A stretch of DNA of 54,806 bases from Novosphingobium capsulatum. GTDB taxonomy: Bacteria; Pseudomonadota; Alphaproteobacteria; Sphingomonadales; Sphingomonadaceae. Position 1 is the first letter of the stretch; every line of letters starts with the position of its first letter. The stretch spans positions 1 through 54,806 of the forward strand of contig DQVI01000075.1 of the NCBI GenBank assembly GCA_015661825.1, read 5' to 3'. Below, one piece after another: positions 25,429-34,386 of this stretch. The position numbers and the translations under genes were made by a program. The notes below the pieces were generated by a model that saw nothing but the letters and a program-made list of their open reading frames with translations, was not told the DNA's origin and searched no databases.

Positions 25429-26789
25429 ATTTTTTGGCGGCGCTCGAACAGGGCGAGAATATCGAGGCTCACACCATAGCGGCGGCGCACGATCACCGCG
25501 AGGACACTGTTCCACGCAAACTGGCCCAGCACCGCCCCGATGGCCGCCCCGACATGGCCGATCCGGGGCACCAGAACGAGGCAGGTGGCCAGATTGATCA
25601 CCAGCCCCACGACCACGCCCTTCACGATGTCGCGCTCGTGGCCGGTCATCGTCAGGACCATCGGCACCGGCCCGGTCATCGTGTTGATCAGATAGCCCAG
25701 ACACATGATCAGCATGGCCGGATAGGCCGGCTCGAAACCGGGCACGACCACCCCGAGCAGCCAGCGCCCGGCCACCAGATAGGCAAGGCTGACCACGACC
25801 GAGAGGCCAAAGGCCACATAAGTCGTGTGCAGGGCGGCACGGCGGAACCCTGCCATGTCCTGCTTGCGGTACATCTCAGCCAGGATCGGCCCGAGCGGCA
25901 ACTGGATCACGTTGAGCGCGATCGACGAAAACAGGGCAAAGCGCCGGGCAATGTCGAGCAAGCCCACCTCGCGTGTGCTCGACAGCGCCGCCGTCACCAC
26001 CAGCGGCACCTGCTCGTTGGCCACGAAGATCAACTGGCCGATCCCCAGCACGATGGCCGCATGGGCCCATGTCCGGCGCGTCCGCCCGCTGGCCCGTGCG
26101 CTCCCCTGCGCCACATTGCGCCGCACCGCCAGCAGGCCCATCGGCCAGACGATCACCAGCGCGGCGATGAAGGTGACGATGGCCAGCATCGCGCTGGGCG
26201 GGAACACCGCCAGCAAGGCGACGAACAGCACCAGATTGAGCACCGGGGGCAGGATCAACTGATAGACCTGCCCCAGCGAAACCCGGCCCAGCCCGCGCAG
26301 CTGCCCCTGAATCAGCCGCAGATGCGCGGTCAGGGCAATGCCCAGCGCCTCGAACAGGATCGTCTGCTCGAACCCCTTGCCCCTGAAATACCCCCAGGCG
26401 ACCGAGGCCGGGACGAACAGCACCAGCATGACCGCGCTCGTGATCCAGACCCCGCGCGGCAGGGCATGGGCCAGCGCGACTTCCTGTTCGACATCGCCGT
26501 TCGTGCGCGCGACCACGAATTCGCGCGTGGCCAGCATGTCGTAGCCAAGGCAGCACATCGGCGCGAACAGCGTCACATGCGCAACGACGGTCGCATAGAC
26601 GCCATATTCGCTGGGGCCGAGCAGATGGCCGAGCAGGAACGCCAGCCCCAGCGTCGAGCCCAGCCGCAAAATCCAGACCCCACCCGAGCCCAGCACCCCG
26701 CGCGCCAGCCGCGCCATCGGCCCGCTGCCTGCCAGAATGCGCCCGAGGCTTTCCCGCACGCCGCCCCCGCCCGGCATCAGGCTCGCCAT
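25425..26789 (-). CDS. Polysaccharide flippase-like membrane protein (Wzx/oligosaccharide flippase family)
   Basis: This 454-aa protein has 12 or more hydrophobic helices and the MOP-superfamily layout, with an opening like GSGGVWILRLGSTLGLAFLLGHLLGPSEYGVYA. It would move the lipid-linked repeat unit across the inner membrane. The start at 26789 forms TGATG with the stop of the upstream gene, so translation is coupled. A longer frame to 27023 would overlap that gene heavily and is rejected. It is the last gene of the minus-strand export operon and ends convergently inside the same CTAG as neuA. Confidence 0.85.
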   Translation of the reverse strand: MASLMPGGGGVRESLGRILAGSGPMARLARGVLGSGGVWILRLGSTLGLAFLLGHLLGPSEYGVYATVVAHVTLFAPMCCLGYDMLATREFVVARTNGDVEQEVALAHALPRGVWITSAVMLVLFVPASVAWGYFRGKGFEQTILFEALGIALTAHLRLIQGQLRGLGRVSLGQVYQLILPPVLNLVLFVALLAVFPPSAMLAIVTFIAALVIVWPMGLLAVRRNVAQGSARASGRTRRTWAHAAIVLGIGQLIFVANEQVPLVVTAALSSTREVGLLDIARRFALFSSIALNVIQLPLGPILAEMYRKQDMAGFRRAALHTTYVAFGLSVVVSLAYLVAGRWLLGVVVPGFEPAYPAMLIMCLGYLINTMTGPVPMVLTMTGHERDIVKGVVVGLVINLATCLVLVPRIGHVGAAIGAVLGQFAWNSVLAVIVRRRYGVSLDILALFERRQKI

Positions 26790-28075
26790 CAGGCGCCCGT
26801 CCTCACCAGCTGGATGTCGGACAGACGCACATTCACCCCCGGTTCGATCCAGAAGATCAGGCCGCGCGCCTGACAGGCATCGTCGAGCACCACGTCGCGG
26901 ACATAGCGCGCACGGCCCGTCGACAGGGGCTGGCCCGGCAAGGCTGCCCCCCGGTCGAGGCTGCACCCCAGCCCCACCCGCACCATGGCCGCCTGCGTCA
27001 CGTTGAGATCGGGCATCGTCCACGACAGGCGATAGCGCCCCGGCGCCAGCACGACCGCCTGACGCAGCACCGGCTGCGACACCGCGCCCGAGACCCGCAC
27101 CTCCAGTTCGTGGGCATCGCCATCGAGCGGCGAGAGCGTCAGCGACACATCGCCGCGATTGGTCACCTGCCAGTCGAACGTGCGCAGGCCCTTCTGTCCG
27201 GTCACGTCGAACCGGGCCAGACGCCCGTCGTAGAGCAGCGCATCACTGGCGCCACAGGCCTTGCGCCAGACCGCCTGCCCCTGTGCGACCATGCCCGCGC
27301 CAACAAGCGCGTTGACCATCGACCCCATCGCCTGACAGTCGAGCGCATCGGCCCGCACGCGCCCCACCACGTCGAGGCGATTGACCAGATCCTGCGCGGA
27401 AATATCGGAAGGAACGGTGAGGAAAGCCGGTATCCAGCCGGGCTGCCCCCCCATCTGGCCAGCAAGCGCCGCGCGGCCTTCGGGTGTCGCGGTGATCGCC
27501 GCAAACAGGCGGTCGCGCCCTTCAAACTGGGGAGACTGGCGCAGCAAGGCATCAAGCCGCTGGGCCGACAGCCCGGCCTGCCCCCGATGCAGCCCCTGAC
27601 CGATCCAGTAGATCTGCGTGTAAGGCTCGCGCCAGCCCATCGGGCCCGAGACCCGGAACGCGGCCTCGGCGCCCCCGGCATCGCCAGCCAGCATCCGCGC
27701 CCAGCCCAGCCGGCCAACGACCGCAGGATCGACCGGATCGGACAGCAGCGCGCGCGCGGCCATGGCCTGTGCTTCCTGCCCGTGCCCGGCGGCCAGCGCA
27801 TCGTCGGCCCGGCGGCGCGCGATCATGCTGTCATAAGGCCAGCCGGACAGGGCCGATGGTATCGGAGAGCCTGCTCCCGAGGAACCTGGCCCCGCGGCAC
27901 TTGCCCCCGCAGCGCCACCGGTGTTGACCGCCGCCATCCGCCCGCTGCCGCTGACCACTGCGGCCAGCGCATATCCGGCCAGCAGGACGAGCAAGAGCCC
28001 GCGCCACACTCTGCCCGGCCAAGGCCACGCCATGCGCGGATCTGTCTCCTGCCTGCCCTCGGCTTGCGGCATCAC
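26789..28075 (-). CDS. Membrane-anchored protein of the export operon, unknown function
   Basis: This 428-aa protein has one N-terminal hydrophobic helix (WRGLLLVLLAGYALAAVV) and then a Gly/Ala/Ser linker. A helical region with tetratricopeptide-like spacing follows (RRADDALAAGHGQEAQAMAARALLSDP, then GRLGWARMLAGDAGGAEAAF). A C-terminal beta-rich domain of about 150 residues (WQVTNRGDVSLTLSPLDGD to ARYVRDVVLDDACQ) resembles a jelly-roll or carbohydrate-binding fold. I do not recognise the family. It overlaps the kinase gene by ATGA and the flippase gene by TGATG, so it belongs to the export machinery operon. It may be a periplasmic scaffold or glycan-binding accessory. Confidence 0.7.
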   Translation of the reverse strand: MMPQAEGRQETDPRMAWPWPGRVWRGLLLVLLAGYALAAVVSGSGRMAAVNTGGAAGASAAGPGSSGAGSPIPSALSGWPYDSMIARRRADDALAAGHGQEAQAMAARALLSDPVDPAVVGRLGWARMLAGDAGGAEAAFRVSGPMGWREPYTQIYWIGQGLHRGQAGLSAQRLDALLRQSPQFEGRDRLFAAITATPEGRAALAGQMGGQPGWIPAFLTVPSDISAQDLVNRLDVVGRVRADALDCQAMGSMVNALVGAGMVAQGQAVWRKACGASDALLYDGRLARFDVTGQKGLRTFDWQVTNRGDVSLTLSPLDGDAHELEVRVSGAVSQPVLRQAVVLAPGRYRLSWTMPDLNVTQAAMVRVGLGCSLDRGAALPGQPLSTGRARYVRDVVLDDACQARGLIFWIEPGVNVRLSDIQLVRTGA

Positions 28076-30309
28076 TTCCCGTTTTCAGGCGTGTAGCGGT
28101 AATAGCTGTAGCCATAATATTCGGAATAGCGGTTCCCGACTTTGGCCGGATCGAACATCGTGAGCACCGCGCCCAGCACATTGGGCTGCATCGTGCGCAG
28201 GCGGCGCAGCGAGGCGCGCAGCGATCCGCGGCGGCTGCGATCCGACTGGACCACCATCACGACGCCATCGACGACAGCCGACATCAGCGGCGCGTCGGCC
28301 AGGCCGAGCACGGGCGGGCTGTCGAGGATCACCACGTCGAAACGCTCGCGCAGGGTGTCGAGCACCTGATGAAGGCGCCCCGCGCTCAGCAGTTCGGTCG
28401 GGCTGGGCGGAATCGGGCCCGAAGTGATGACCTGAAGCCCCGGCGTATCGGTCGGGCGCAGCACGTCGTCGATGGTGTCCTGCGCGGTCAGCAAGCTCGA
28501 CATGCCGTGTTCGTTGGACACGCCCATCGTGGCATGAAGGGCCGGACGGCGCATGTCGACATCGAGCAGGACCACGGTACGACCCAGACGGGCCAGCCCC
28601 CTGGCAATGGCCAGACTGGTTGTCGACTTGCCTTCGGCCGGCTGCGAACTGGTGATCAGCAGGGTCTTGGGCAAGCCGCTGGCCGTCGAATAGAGCAGCG
28701 CGCTGCGCAGCGAGTTGTAGCCTTCGCTGACCGCCGACTTGGGATCGACGAGGGCATCGGCCGGCGTGCCATCCTGCGCCTTGGGGATGACCCCCAGCAG
28801 CGGCATGCCCAGCTTTTCCTCGACATCCTCGGGCACGCGCACCGCATCGTCGAACTGGAAGCGCACCAGCACCACGAGCGCGGCAATCACGATGCCCGCG
28901 ACCAGACCGATCACCAGATTGTTGACCAGAATCGGCGCGCTGGGCTTGGTCGGCGCATCGGCGGCATCGATCACCGCGATGTTGCTCGCGCTGATCCCGG
29001 CGGCGGCATTGAGTTCCTTGTAGCGCTGGAGCAGCCCGTCATAAAGCGCGCGGTTGGTGTCGGCATCGCGCGCCAGCAGGTTGTAGCGGACCGAAAGGTC
29101 CTGCTCGGCCAGCGAGGAGCCCTTGAGCTGCGAGACTTCCTTCTGGAGGTTGCGCTCGGCATTGAGCGCCGCATCGTACTGCTGCCTGACCGAGGAGCGC
29201 ACGGTCTGGGCGACAGCCGTGATCTGCTGGTCGATGGCGGCGATCTGGGCCTTGAGCTGCACCACCGAAGGATAGTCGTCGAGGTGCTTGATGCGCTCGC
29301 GCTGAAGGTCGGACTGGGCATGGGCCCGGTCGGCCATCAGGGCGGTCACGGTCGGATTGGCGAGCACTTCGGGCGCGCTGAGCAGGTTGGCACGCGACAG
29401 CGAATTCCAGCGCTGCTCGGCCGCCACGCGCGTGGCGGTTGCCTGGTTGGCCGCCGCATTGACCTGAAGCAGGCTGGCCATCGTCACCGTATTCACGTCG
29501 GTGCTGGGCTGGTCAGTGCCGGTGGTGACCGTGGCGTCGCGCATGCGGATGATCCCGGCATCACGGGCATAGGCATTGAGATCGCGCTCGGACTGTTCGA
29601 GCTTGGCCTTGGCTTCGGCGAGCTGACCGGCGATGAACTCGCGCGCATAGGCCGAACTGTCGTAGCGGCGTTGCAGGTTCGACTGGATGAATTCGCTGGC
29701 CCAGGCATTGACGATCTGCGCCGAGAAAGCCGGGTCGATGCTGGTAAAGCGGATCGTGGCCAGACGCGAGGTCTGCGGAAGATCGGCCTTCACCGCATCG
29801 AGCAGCACATCGACGGTATATTTGCGCGCGTCGTCGGCCGACATGCCCTGATCGGGGGCGGACACGCCCATCGCCGCATAGAAGCGGGCATTGCCGATCA
29901 GGCGCAGGCGCTGCGCAACGCGCTCGGCGATGCCGCGGCTGCCCAGGATATCGATCTGGGTCTTGAGAAAGCGGTCGGTGTCCTGCGCAGCGACGGTCTC
30001 GCCCGAGGCGGCGTCCTGGTCCTCGGCGAGCACCTGGGCGGACTGGTTGTTGATCTGCACCGAGACTTGCGCGGTATAGCGCGGGGTCTGGAGCATCGTG
30101 AGCGTCAGCGCCAGCGCGACACAGACAGCCAGGATCAGGCCGATCAGCCAGAGGTTGGCGCGCACGACCGCAAGGACCTTGCGTATGTCGAACGACGGGC
30201 CGTTTGCCCGGAAATCCTGCCCGCCGGCAAAGGAACCACCGGCAAAAGTATCGTAAGGCGAACCCGCAAGGGGGCCATCGAGCGGAGCGTGGGATGGGAG
30301 AGTCTGCAC
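28072..30309 (-). CDS. Polysaccharide co-polymerase and tyrosine autokinase (Wzc-like)
   Basis: This 745-aa inner-membrane protein controls chain length and export. A Wzz domain lies near residues 35-130 (first helix VRANLWLIGLILAVCVALAL). A long coiled-coil periplasmic region and a second helix near 455-480 follow. The BY-kinase domain carries Walker A TSSQPAEGKSTTSLA near 550-564, Walker A' VLLDVDMRRP near 583, and Walker B VVILDSPPVLG near 660. The C-terminal tail from residue 727 holds seven tyrosines in RYSEYYGYSYYRYTPENGK, the autophosphorylation cluster. Kinase and Wzz parts are fused, as in Proteobacteria. It is 13 bases after the Wza gene and overlaps the next gene. Confidence 0.94.
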   Translation of the reverse strand: MQTLPSHAPLDGPLAGSPYDTFAGGSFAGGQDFRANGPSFDIRKVLAVVRANLWLIGLILAVCVALALTLTMLQTPRYTAQVSVQINNQSAQVLAEDQDAASGETVAAQDTDRFLKTQIDILGSRGIAERVAQRLRLIGNARFYAAMGVSAPDQGMSADDARKYTVDVLLDAVKADLPQTSRLATIRFTSIDPAFSAQIVNAWASEFIQSNLQRRYDSSAYAREFIAGQLAEAKAKLEQSERDLNAYARDAGIIRMRDATVTTGTDQPSTDVNTVTMASLLQVNAAANQATATRVAAEQRWNSLSRANLLSAPEVLANPTVTALMADRAHAQSDLQRERIKHLDDYPSVVQLKAQIAAIDQQITAVAQTVRSSVRQQYDAALNAERNLQKEVSQLKGSSLAEQDLSVRYNLLARDADTNRALYDGLLQRYKELNAAAGISASNIAVIDAADAPTKPSAPILVNNLVIGLVAGIVIAALVVLVRFQFDDAVRVPEDVEEKLGMPLLGVIPKAQDGTPADALVDPKSAVSEGYNSLRSALLYSTASGLPKTLLITSSQPAEGKSTTSLAIARGLARLGRTVVLLDVDMRRPALHATMGVSNEHGMSSLLTAQDTIDDVLRPTDTPGLQVITSGPIPPSPTELLSAGRLHQVLDTLRERFDVVILDSPPVLGLADAPLMSAVVDGVVMVVQSDRSRRGSLRASLRRLRTMQPNVLGAVLTMFDPAKVGNRYSEYYGYSYYRYTPENGK

Positions 30310-30322
30310 AGTTCCGCCCTGG

Positions 30323-31015
30323 TTAGAAACGAGTCAAAACATTGAGGATCGGCGCGGCAAGCAGGATGTCACGATAGATCGCCTTGGCCGGGGCGAACCC
30401 GACCACGACCACGTCGCCCGCCAGAATCTGCGGATCGGGGTCGATCCCGGCACGGATGCGCCTGATGTCGAAGCGGGCCACCATGCGCTGGCCGTTGACC
30501 GTGCGGAACAGCATGGTCTCGTTGAGCTTGGCGATCCGGGTCGGGCTCTGCGCCATGGCAAGCGCGGCGAGCAGGGTGGTGTTGCCCTCCACCGGGTAGG
30601 ACCCGGCGTGGTTCACCTGTCCTTCGACCGAAACCAGCTTCTCGGCGGCCACGGTCACGTTGAGCGCGACATGGGGATCGCGCAAGTACCGCTCGCCCAG
30701 CTTGCGTTCGAGCAGCCGCGAGGCCTGATCGGGCGACAGGCCACCGACCATGACCGACCCAAGTAACGGAATTTCAAGGCGTCCGGCATCGTCGACGACA
30801 AGCTTGGCCGCGCTCAGATCAGGCTCTCCCACAACCATCAGCGATACTTCATCGCCAGCAGAAATGGTGGCATGGGCAGGCATGCTGTTCTCGCCCAGAG
30901 GCGGAGCGACCTCATAGGAACGGGCTCCGACCGCAACATTGGGCGCTGGCGGCGTCGAACAACCAGCCATGGCAAGACTGGCCACAAAAACCGTACCTTG
31001 GGAAAACCGCCTCAC
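30323..31015 (-). CDS. Polysaccharide export lipoprotein (Wza-like)
   Basis: This 230-aa outer-membrane export protein begins with a lipoprotein signal ending in LAMAGC. It has the Poly_export domain (ISAGDEVSLMVVGEPDLSAAKLVVDDAGRLEIPLLG) and a SLBB-type segment (VSVEGQVNHAGSYPV). It would form the outer-membrane pore or collar for the polymer together with the Wzc-like kinase. The GTG at 31015 has AGGAG and AGGTGG just upstream and places the signal peptide at the N-terminus. The longer frame from 31057 adds 14 non-signal residues. It is shorter than E. coli Wza (about 380 aa), like GumB-type proteins. Confidence 0.9.
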   Translation of the reverse strand: MRRFSQGTVFVASLAMAGCSTPPAPNVAVGARSYEVAPPLGENSMPAHATISAGDEVSLMVVGEPDLSAAKLVVDDAGRLEIPLLGSVMVGGLSPDQASRLLERKLGERYLRDPHVALNVTVAAEKLVSVEGQVNHAGSYPVEGNTTLLAALAMAQSPTRIAKLNETMLFRTVNGQRMVARFDIRRIRAGIDPDPQILAGDVVVVGFAPAKAIYRDILLAAPILNVLTRF

Positions 31016-31170
31016 TACGCCACCTGCTCCTGGGTCAAAATAGACCGGGCACGCCACGAATCAAATCATGGCAACCACAACTGCACCGCAAATGCGATAC
31101 AGCTGTTTCAGCACGATATATTGCAAGTCTACGAACTTGTTCTTGGAGCAACAGCGATGCCAGCAAATGT

Positions 31171-31244
31171 TGCCTCGCACAATATCAATTTGTGCGAGGC
31201 AGGTTCCCTTTGCGGGAAACTGACCCTTTACGGAAAAAGGGTCA
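31171..31244 (-). promoter_or_regulatory. Row of three stem-loops between the epimerase and Wza genes
   Basis: A 12-bp perfect hairpin (31171-31182 with 31190-31201), a smaller one at 31203-31220, and a 9-bp perfect hairpin (31221-31229 with 31236-31244) lie in series. The last includes the stop codon of the epimerase gene. On the minus strand none is followed by a clear U-run. They may partly terminate, or stabilise mRNA ends, before the export operon. The promoter of that operon should lie in 31016-31170 but was not identified. Confidence 0.6.
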
Positions 31245-32264
31245 GCACTTGTTGTAGGCGCGGTACCATTCCACGAAGCGCGCGACGCCTTCGCGCACGC
31301 TCGTTGTCGGGCGATAGCCCAGCTCGCGTTCCAGATCGGATACGTCGGCAAAAGTATCAGGCACGTCTCCGGCCTGAAGCGGCAACAATTCGCGCTCGGC
31401 CGGGCGACCGAGTGCGACTTCAAGTGCCTCGATATACTCGGTAAGTTTGACCGGATTGTTGTTGCCGATGTTGTAGATACGGTAGGGCGCGTTCGAGGTC
31501 GCCGGGTCGGGCGCCATGGCATCCCACGCCGGATCGGGCGCGGCCGGACGGTCGAGCGCCCGGATCACGCCCTCGACGATATCGTCCACATAGGTGAAAT
31601 CGCGCGTGTGGTTGCCGTGGTTGAAAACCTTGATCGGCTTGCCTTCGAGAATGGCGCGGGTGAACAGGAACAGCGCCATGTCCGGGCGCCCCCACGGGCC
31701 ATAGACGGTGAAGAACCGCAGGCCCGTGGTCGGCAGGCGATAGAGATGGCTGTAGCTGTGCGCCATCAGCTCGTTGGCCTTCTTGGTCGCCGCGTAGAAC
31801 TGGAGCGGGTGATCGACACCCTTGTGCTCGCTGAACGGCATCGCCTTGTTGGCACCATAGACTGAGCTGGTCGAGGCATAGACCAGATGCCCGACCCCGC
31901 CATGGCGGCAGGCTTCGAGAATGTTGGTGAAGCCCACGATGTTGCTTTCGACATAGGCGTGGGGATTCTCGATCGAATACCGGACCCCGGCCTGGGCCGC
32001 GAGATTGATCACCCGGCTCACGCCGTTCTGTGCAAAGGCCTCCTCGACCGCGCCCCGGTCGGCCAGATTGGCCCGCACGAAACGATAGGACGATCCGGTG
32101 CGCTGCGCAGTCTCCTCCAGGATGCGCAGGCGCGCCTCCTTGATGGCCGGATCGTAGTAGTCGTTGACCACGTCGAAGCCGACCACGCTGTCGCCGCGTT
32201 CGAGCAGCTTGCGCGCAGTATGAAAGCCGATGAAGCCGGCATTGCCGGTAACCAGAATTGTCAC
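31242..32264 (-). CDS. NAD-dependent epimerase, probable UDP-glucuronate 4-epimerase
   Basis: This 340-aa extended SDR enzyme shows [17 protein letters not shown] at the N-terminus and the catalytic YAATKKANE near residue 150. It also has [35 protein letters not shown] and [18 protein letters not shown]. These are the signature of UDP-glucuronate 4-epimerases (Cap1J/LspL group), which make UDP-galacturonate. That predicts an acidic uronic-acid residue in the polymer. A UDP-GlcNAc/Gal 4-epimerase is less likely. It is the first minus-strand gene of the locus; stem-loops separate it from the Wza gene. Confidence 0.87.
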   Translation of the reverse strand: MTILVTGNAGFIGFHTARKLLERGDSVVGFDVVNDYYDPAIKEARLRILEETAQRTGSSYRFVRANLADRGAVEEAFAQNGVSRVINLAAQAGVRYSIENPHAYVESNIVGFTNILEACRHGGVGHLVYASTSSVYGANKAMPFSEHKGVDHPLQFYAATKKANELMAHSYSHLYRLPTTGLRFFTVYGPWGRPDMALFLFTRAILEGKPIKVFNHGNHTRDFTYVDDIVEGVIRALDRPAAPDPAWDAMAPDPATSNAPYRIYNIGNNNPVKLTEYIEALEVALGRPAERELLPLQAGDVPDTFADVSDLERELGYRPTTSVREGVARFVEWYRAYNKC

Positions 32265-32346
32265 GCCAAAGCCTCCGTCGCCCGCAAGGGGCCCCTACCC
32301 CGACCATTCGCCCCGATCACAACCCGACGGCCAGGCCGGACAATCT

Positions 32347-32372
32347 GGCCGGATGGTCAGGCCGGATGGTCA
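32347..32372. repeat. Perfect 13-bp tandem duplication
   Basis: The unit GGCCGGATGGTCA occurs twice without a gap, in the 203-base spacer between the epimerase gene and lptA. A related GGCCGGACAATCT lies just before it. The rest of the spacer shows no gene. Confidence 0.7.
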
Positions 32373-32467
32373 GAAACGCCCGGACACCCCGGTATCGGCA
32401 ATGCCCACGCAATCTCTAGCGCATGCCCCGCCGCCCGCCAAAGGGCGTGTGCATCAGTTCTTGCCAG

Positions 32468-33070
32468 TCAGTTCTTGCCAGACTGGGCCTTGGCCACATT
32501 GAACGTGCCGGTCACGCGCCCGCCCGATGTCGTCGTCCCGCCTGCCGCACCCGCATCAGCCCCCATGTGATGCCCGTCGACACTCGAAAGACCGGTGTTC
32601 AGGTCGATGACCAGACGACCACCATTGAGCGTGTCCTTGCCCCGATGCAGCGCGACATTGCCGACCATGGTGATCACCTTGCGCGGGATGTCGTAGACCG
32701 CGCTGTCGCCGCTCGCGCGCTCGTCGCCGCGGGTTACCAGAACACCGCCTGCCGCGTTGATGCGCTGCACCTGCACGGACGCGCCATCGGTATAGGCCAG
32801 CGTCGTGCGCGCGGCCTGGAGGCGCAGGTCTTCCTGCGTGATGTCGACATGGCCGGTGAGCACGACGCGCTTCTGCTTGTCCTGCATCTCCATCCGGTCG
32901 GCGGCGAAATTGACCGGTGCGTTGGAATTGTGACGGGAAATGGCCTGTGCGGAAAGAACCTGCGCCCCGGCCACGATCGTCCCGCAAAGCGCGAAGCCGC
33001 CCACCAGCGAACGCAGGGCCAGCGCCCGCGTGCTCAGGCGGCGCGGCGACAGGGTATGCGGATCAGTCAT
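32468..33070 (-). CDS. lptA: Periplasmic LPS transport protein LptA (OstA family)
   Basis: LptA forms the periplasmic bridge that carries lipopolysaccharide to the outer membrane. The protein is 200 aa. A signal peptide (ALRSLVGGFALCGTIVAGAQVLSA) is followed by the OstA pattern: VNFAADRMEMQDKQKRVVLTGHVDITQEDLRL, then YDIPRKVITMVGNVALHRGKDTL. It lies 27 bases after lptC on the same strand. The stop codon sits in the second copy of a perfect 14-bp tandem duplication (32454-32467 and 32468-32481). The expected partner lptB does not follow. An EPS epimerase gene does instead. Confidence 0.9.
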   Translation of the reverse strand: MTDPHTLSPRRLSTRALALRSLVGGFALCGTIVAGAQVLSAQAISRHNSNAPVNFAADRMEMQDKQKRVVLTGHVDITQEDLRLQAARTTLAYTDGASVQVQRINAAGGVLVTRGDERASGDSAVYDIPRKVITMVGNVALHRGKDTLNGGRLVIDLNTGLSSVDGHHMGADAGAAGGTTTSGGRVTGTFNVAKAQSGKN

Positions 33071-33097
33071 GCAAAAGTGTCCTTATCGAATCGCGCA

Positions 33098-33751
33098 TCA
33101 CGGCTTGCCGGGGACCGTCATCTTGCCCTGCTCCATCCGCATACGGGCATTGCCTTCAAGCGTCACGGTATGATCGTCAAGATTGGCGACAAAGCGGTCC
33201 GCCGAGAAAACCCCGGTCGGCAGGCGCCCCTCGACATGACCGTCACTCACCAGCAGACGCTTCGACAGGTCGATCGAAGCGCCGTTGGTGACCATGCGAT
33301 AGCCATCCGAACTCTCGAAATTGACGATGCCGGGCACGGTGATGAACTGGCGACCGAAATCGTAGGCGCCTTGCTGGGTGGTCAGGATCGCGGGCCCATC
33401 TTTGAGCATGACCCGCGCGGTCACGTCCTTGAGCTGGACGACATCCTCGCTCGCGGAATGCTGGACACCGCTCCCCGCCGTGACCGAGAAGGTCCGCCCC
33501 CGGTCGTCCGCGCCACGATACATCGCGCTCATCACCCGCAGGCGGTCCTGGACGACCGCCACCTTGTTGCGGTCGAGCAGGAAGCTGATCTCGCCACGCG
33601 GGGTCATCGGGGTGAGCACCATGACCGCCAGCAAAACCCCGATCAATCCGGGCAGGACCACCGCCATGGCCCGCACGATGCGGTCATGCGTGCCGCCGGG
33701 CGCCGCCTTGTGCTGGCGGCGGGTGCGGATGCGATCGGCCTGGGTGGTCAT
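33098..33751 (-). CDS. lptC: LPS export system protein LptC
   Basis: This 217-aa bitopic protein accepts LPS from the LptB2FG transporter and passes it to LptA. One N-terminal membrane helix (VVLPGLIGVLLAVMVLTPMTP) follows a basic tail. A beta-jellyroll region includes FSVTAGSGVQHSASEDVVQLKDV and ends in GNARMRMEQGKMTVPGKP. The gene order rnd-lptC-lptA on one strand with small gaps is typical for alphaproteobacteria and supports the call. Confidence 0.88.
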   Translation of the reverse strand: MTTQADRIRTRRQHKAAPGGTHDRIVRAMAVVLPGLIGVLLAVMVLTPMTPRGEISFLLDRNKVAVVQDRLRVMSAMYRGADDRGRTFSVTAGSGVQHSASEDVVQLKDVTARVMLKDGPAILTTQQGAYDFGRQFITVPGIVNFESSDGYRMVTNGASIDLSKRLLVSDGHVEGRLPTGVFSADRFVANLDDHTVTLEGNARMRMEQGKMTVPGKP

Positions 33752-33765
33752 CGAAGCAGCCGCGC

Positions 33766-34386
33766 TCAGTCGTGGCTGAAGATGTCGCGATCAGCCCAGC
33801 CGGCAATGTCGAGCAGGGCGCGCGTGGGCAGGAAGTCGAAGCAGGCCTGCGCCGTCGCGGTGCGGCCTTCACGGGCCAGACGGTCGACGAGAATGGCATG
33901 GGCGCCATGGAGATAGCGCACGTCCGAGGCGGCATATTCGAGCTGGGCATCGCTCAGCACCGCGCCGCCCCAGTCGCTCGACTGCTGCTGCTTGCTGATT
34001 TCCTTGCCCAGCAACTCGCGCACGAGATCCTTGAGGCCATGACGGTCGGTGTAGGTGCGCACGAGCTTGGAGGCAATCTTGGTGCAGAACACGGGCGTCG
34101 CCATGACCCCGAGATAGTGATGAATAGCCGCCAGATCGAAGCGGGCGAAATGATAGAGCTTGAGCCGCGAGGGATCGGCCAGAACCGCGCGCAGATTGGG
34201 CGCGGCATAGTCGCTGCCCACCTTGAAACGCACCAGATGCTCGTCCCCGCGTCCATCGGAGATCTGCACCACGCACAGACGGTCACGCGCGGTCACGAGA
34301 CCCATCGTCTCGGTATCGACGGCTACGATGCCCGGCGCCAGAATATCGGCAGCAGGCAGGTCTTCTTCATGCAGGTATACGGCCAT
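33766..34386 (-). CDS. Ribonuclease D-type 3'-5' exonuclease
   Basis: This 206-aa DEDDy exonuclease trims RNA 3' ends. Exo I is AVDTETMGL near residue 25, Exo II is LYHFARFDLAA near residue 80, and Exo III is YAASDVRYL near residue 155. It lacks the C-terminal HRDC domains of E. coli RNase D, as usual for the short alphaproteobacterial form. It starts at 34386 and lies 14 bases before lptC, so it probably heads the rnd-lptC-lptA operon. Confidence 0.9.
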   Translation of the reverse strand: MAVYLHEEDLPAADILAPGIVAVDTETMGLVTARDRLCVVQISDGRGDEHLVRFKVGSDYAAPNLRAVLADPSRLKLYHFARFDLAAIHHYLGVMATPVFCTKIASKLVRTYTDRHGLKDLVRELLGKEISKQQQSSDWGGAVLSDAQLEYAASDVRYLHGAHAILVDRLAREGRTATAQACFDFLPTRALLDIAGWADRDIFSHD

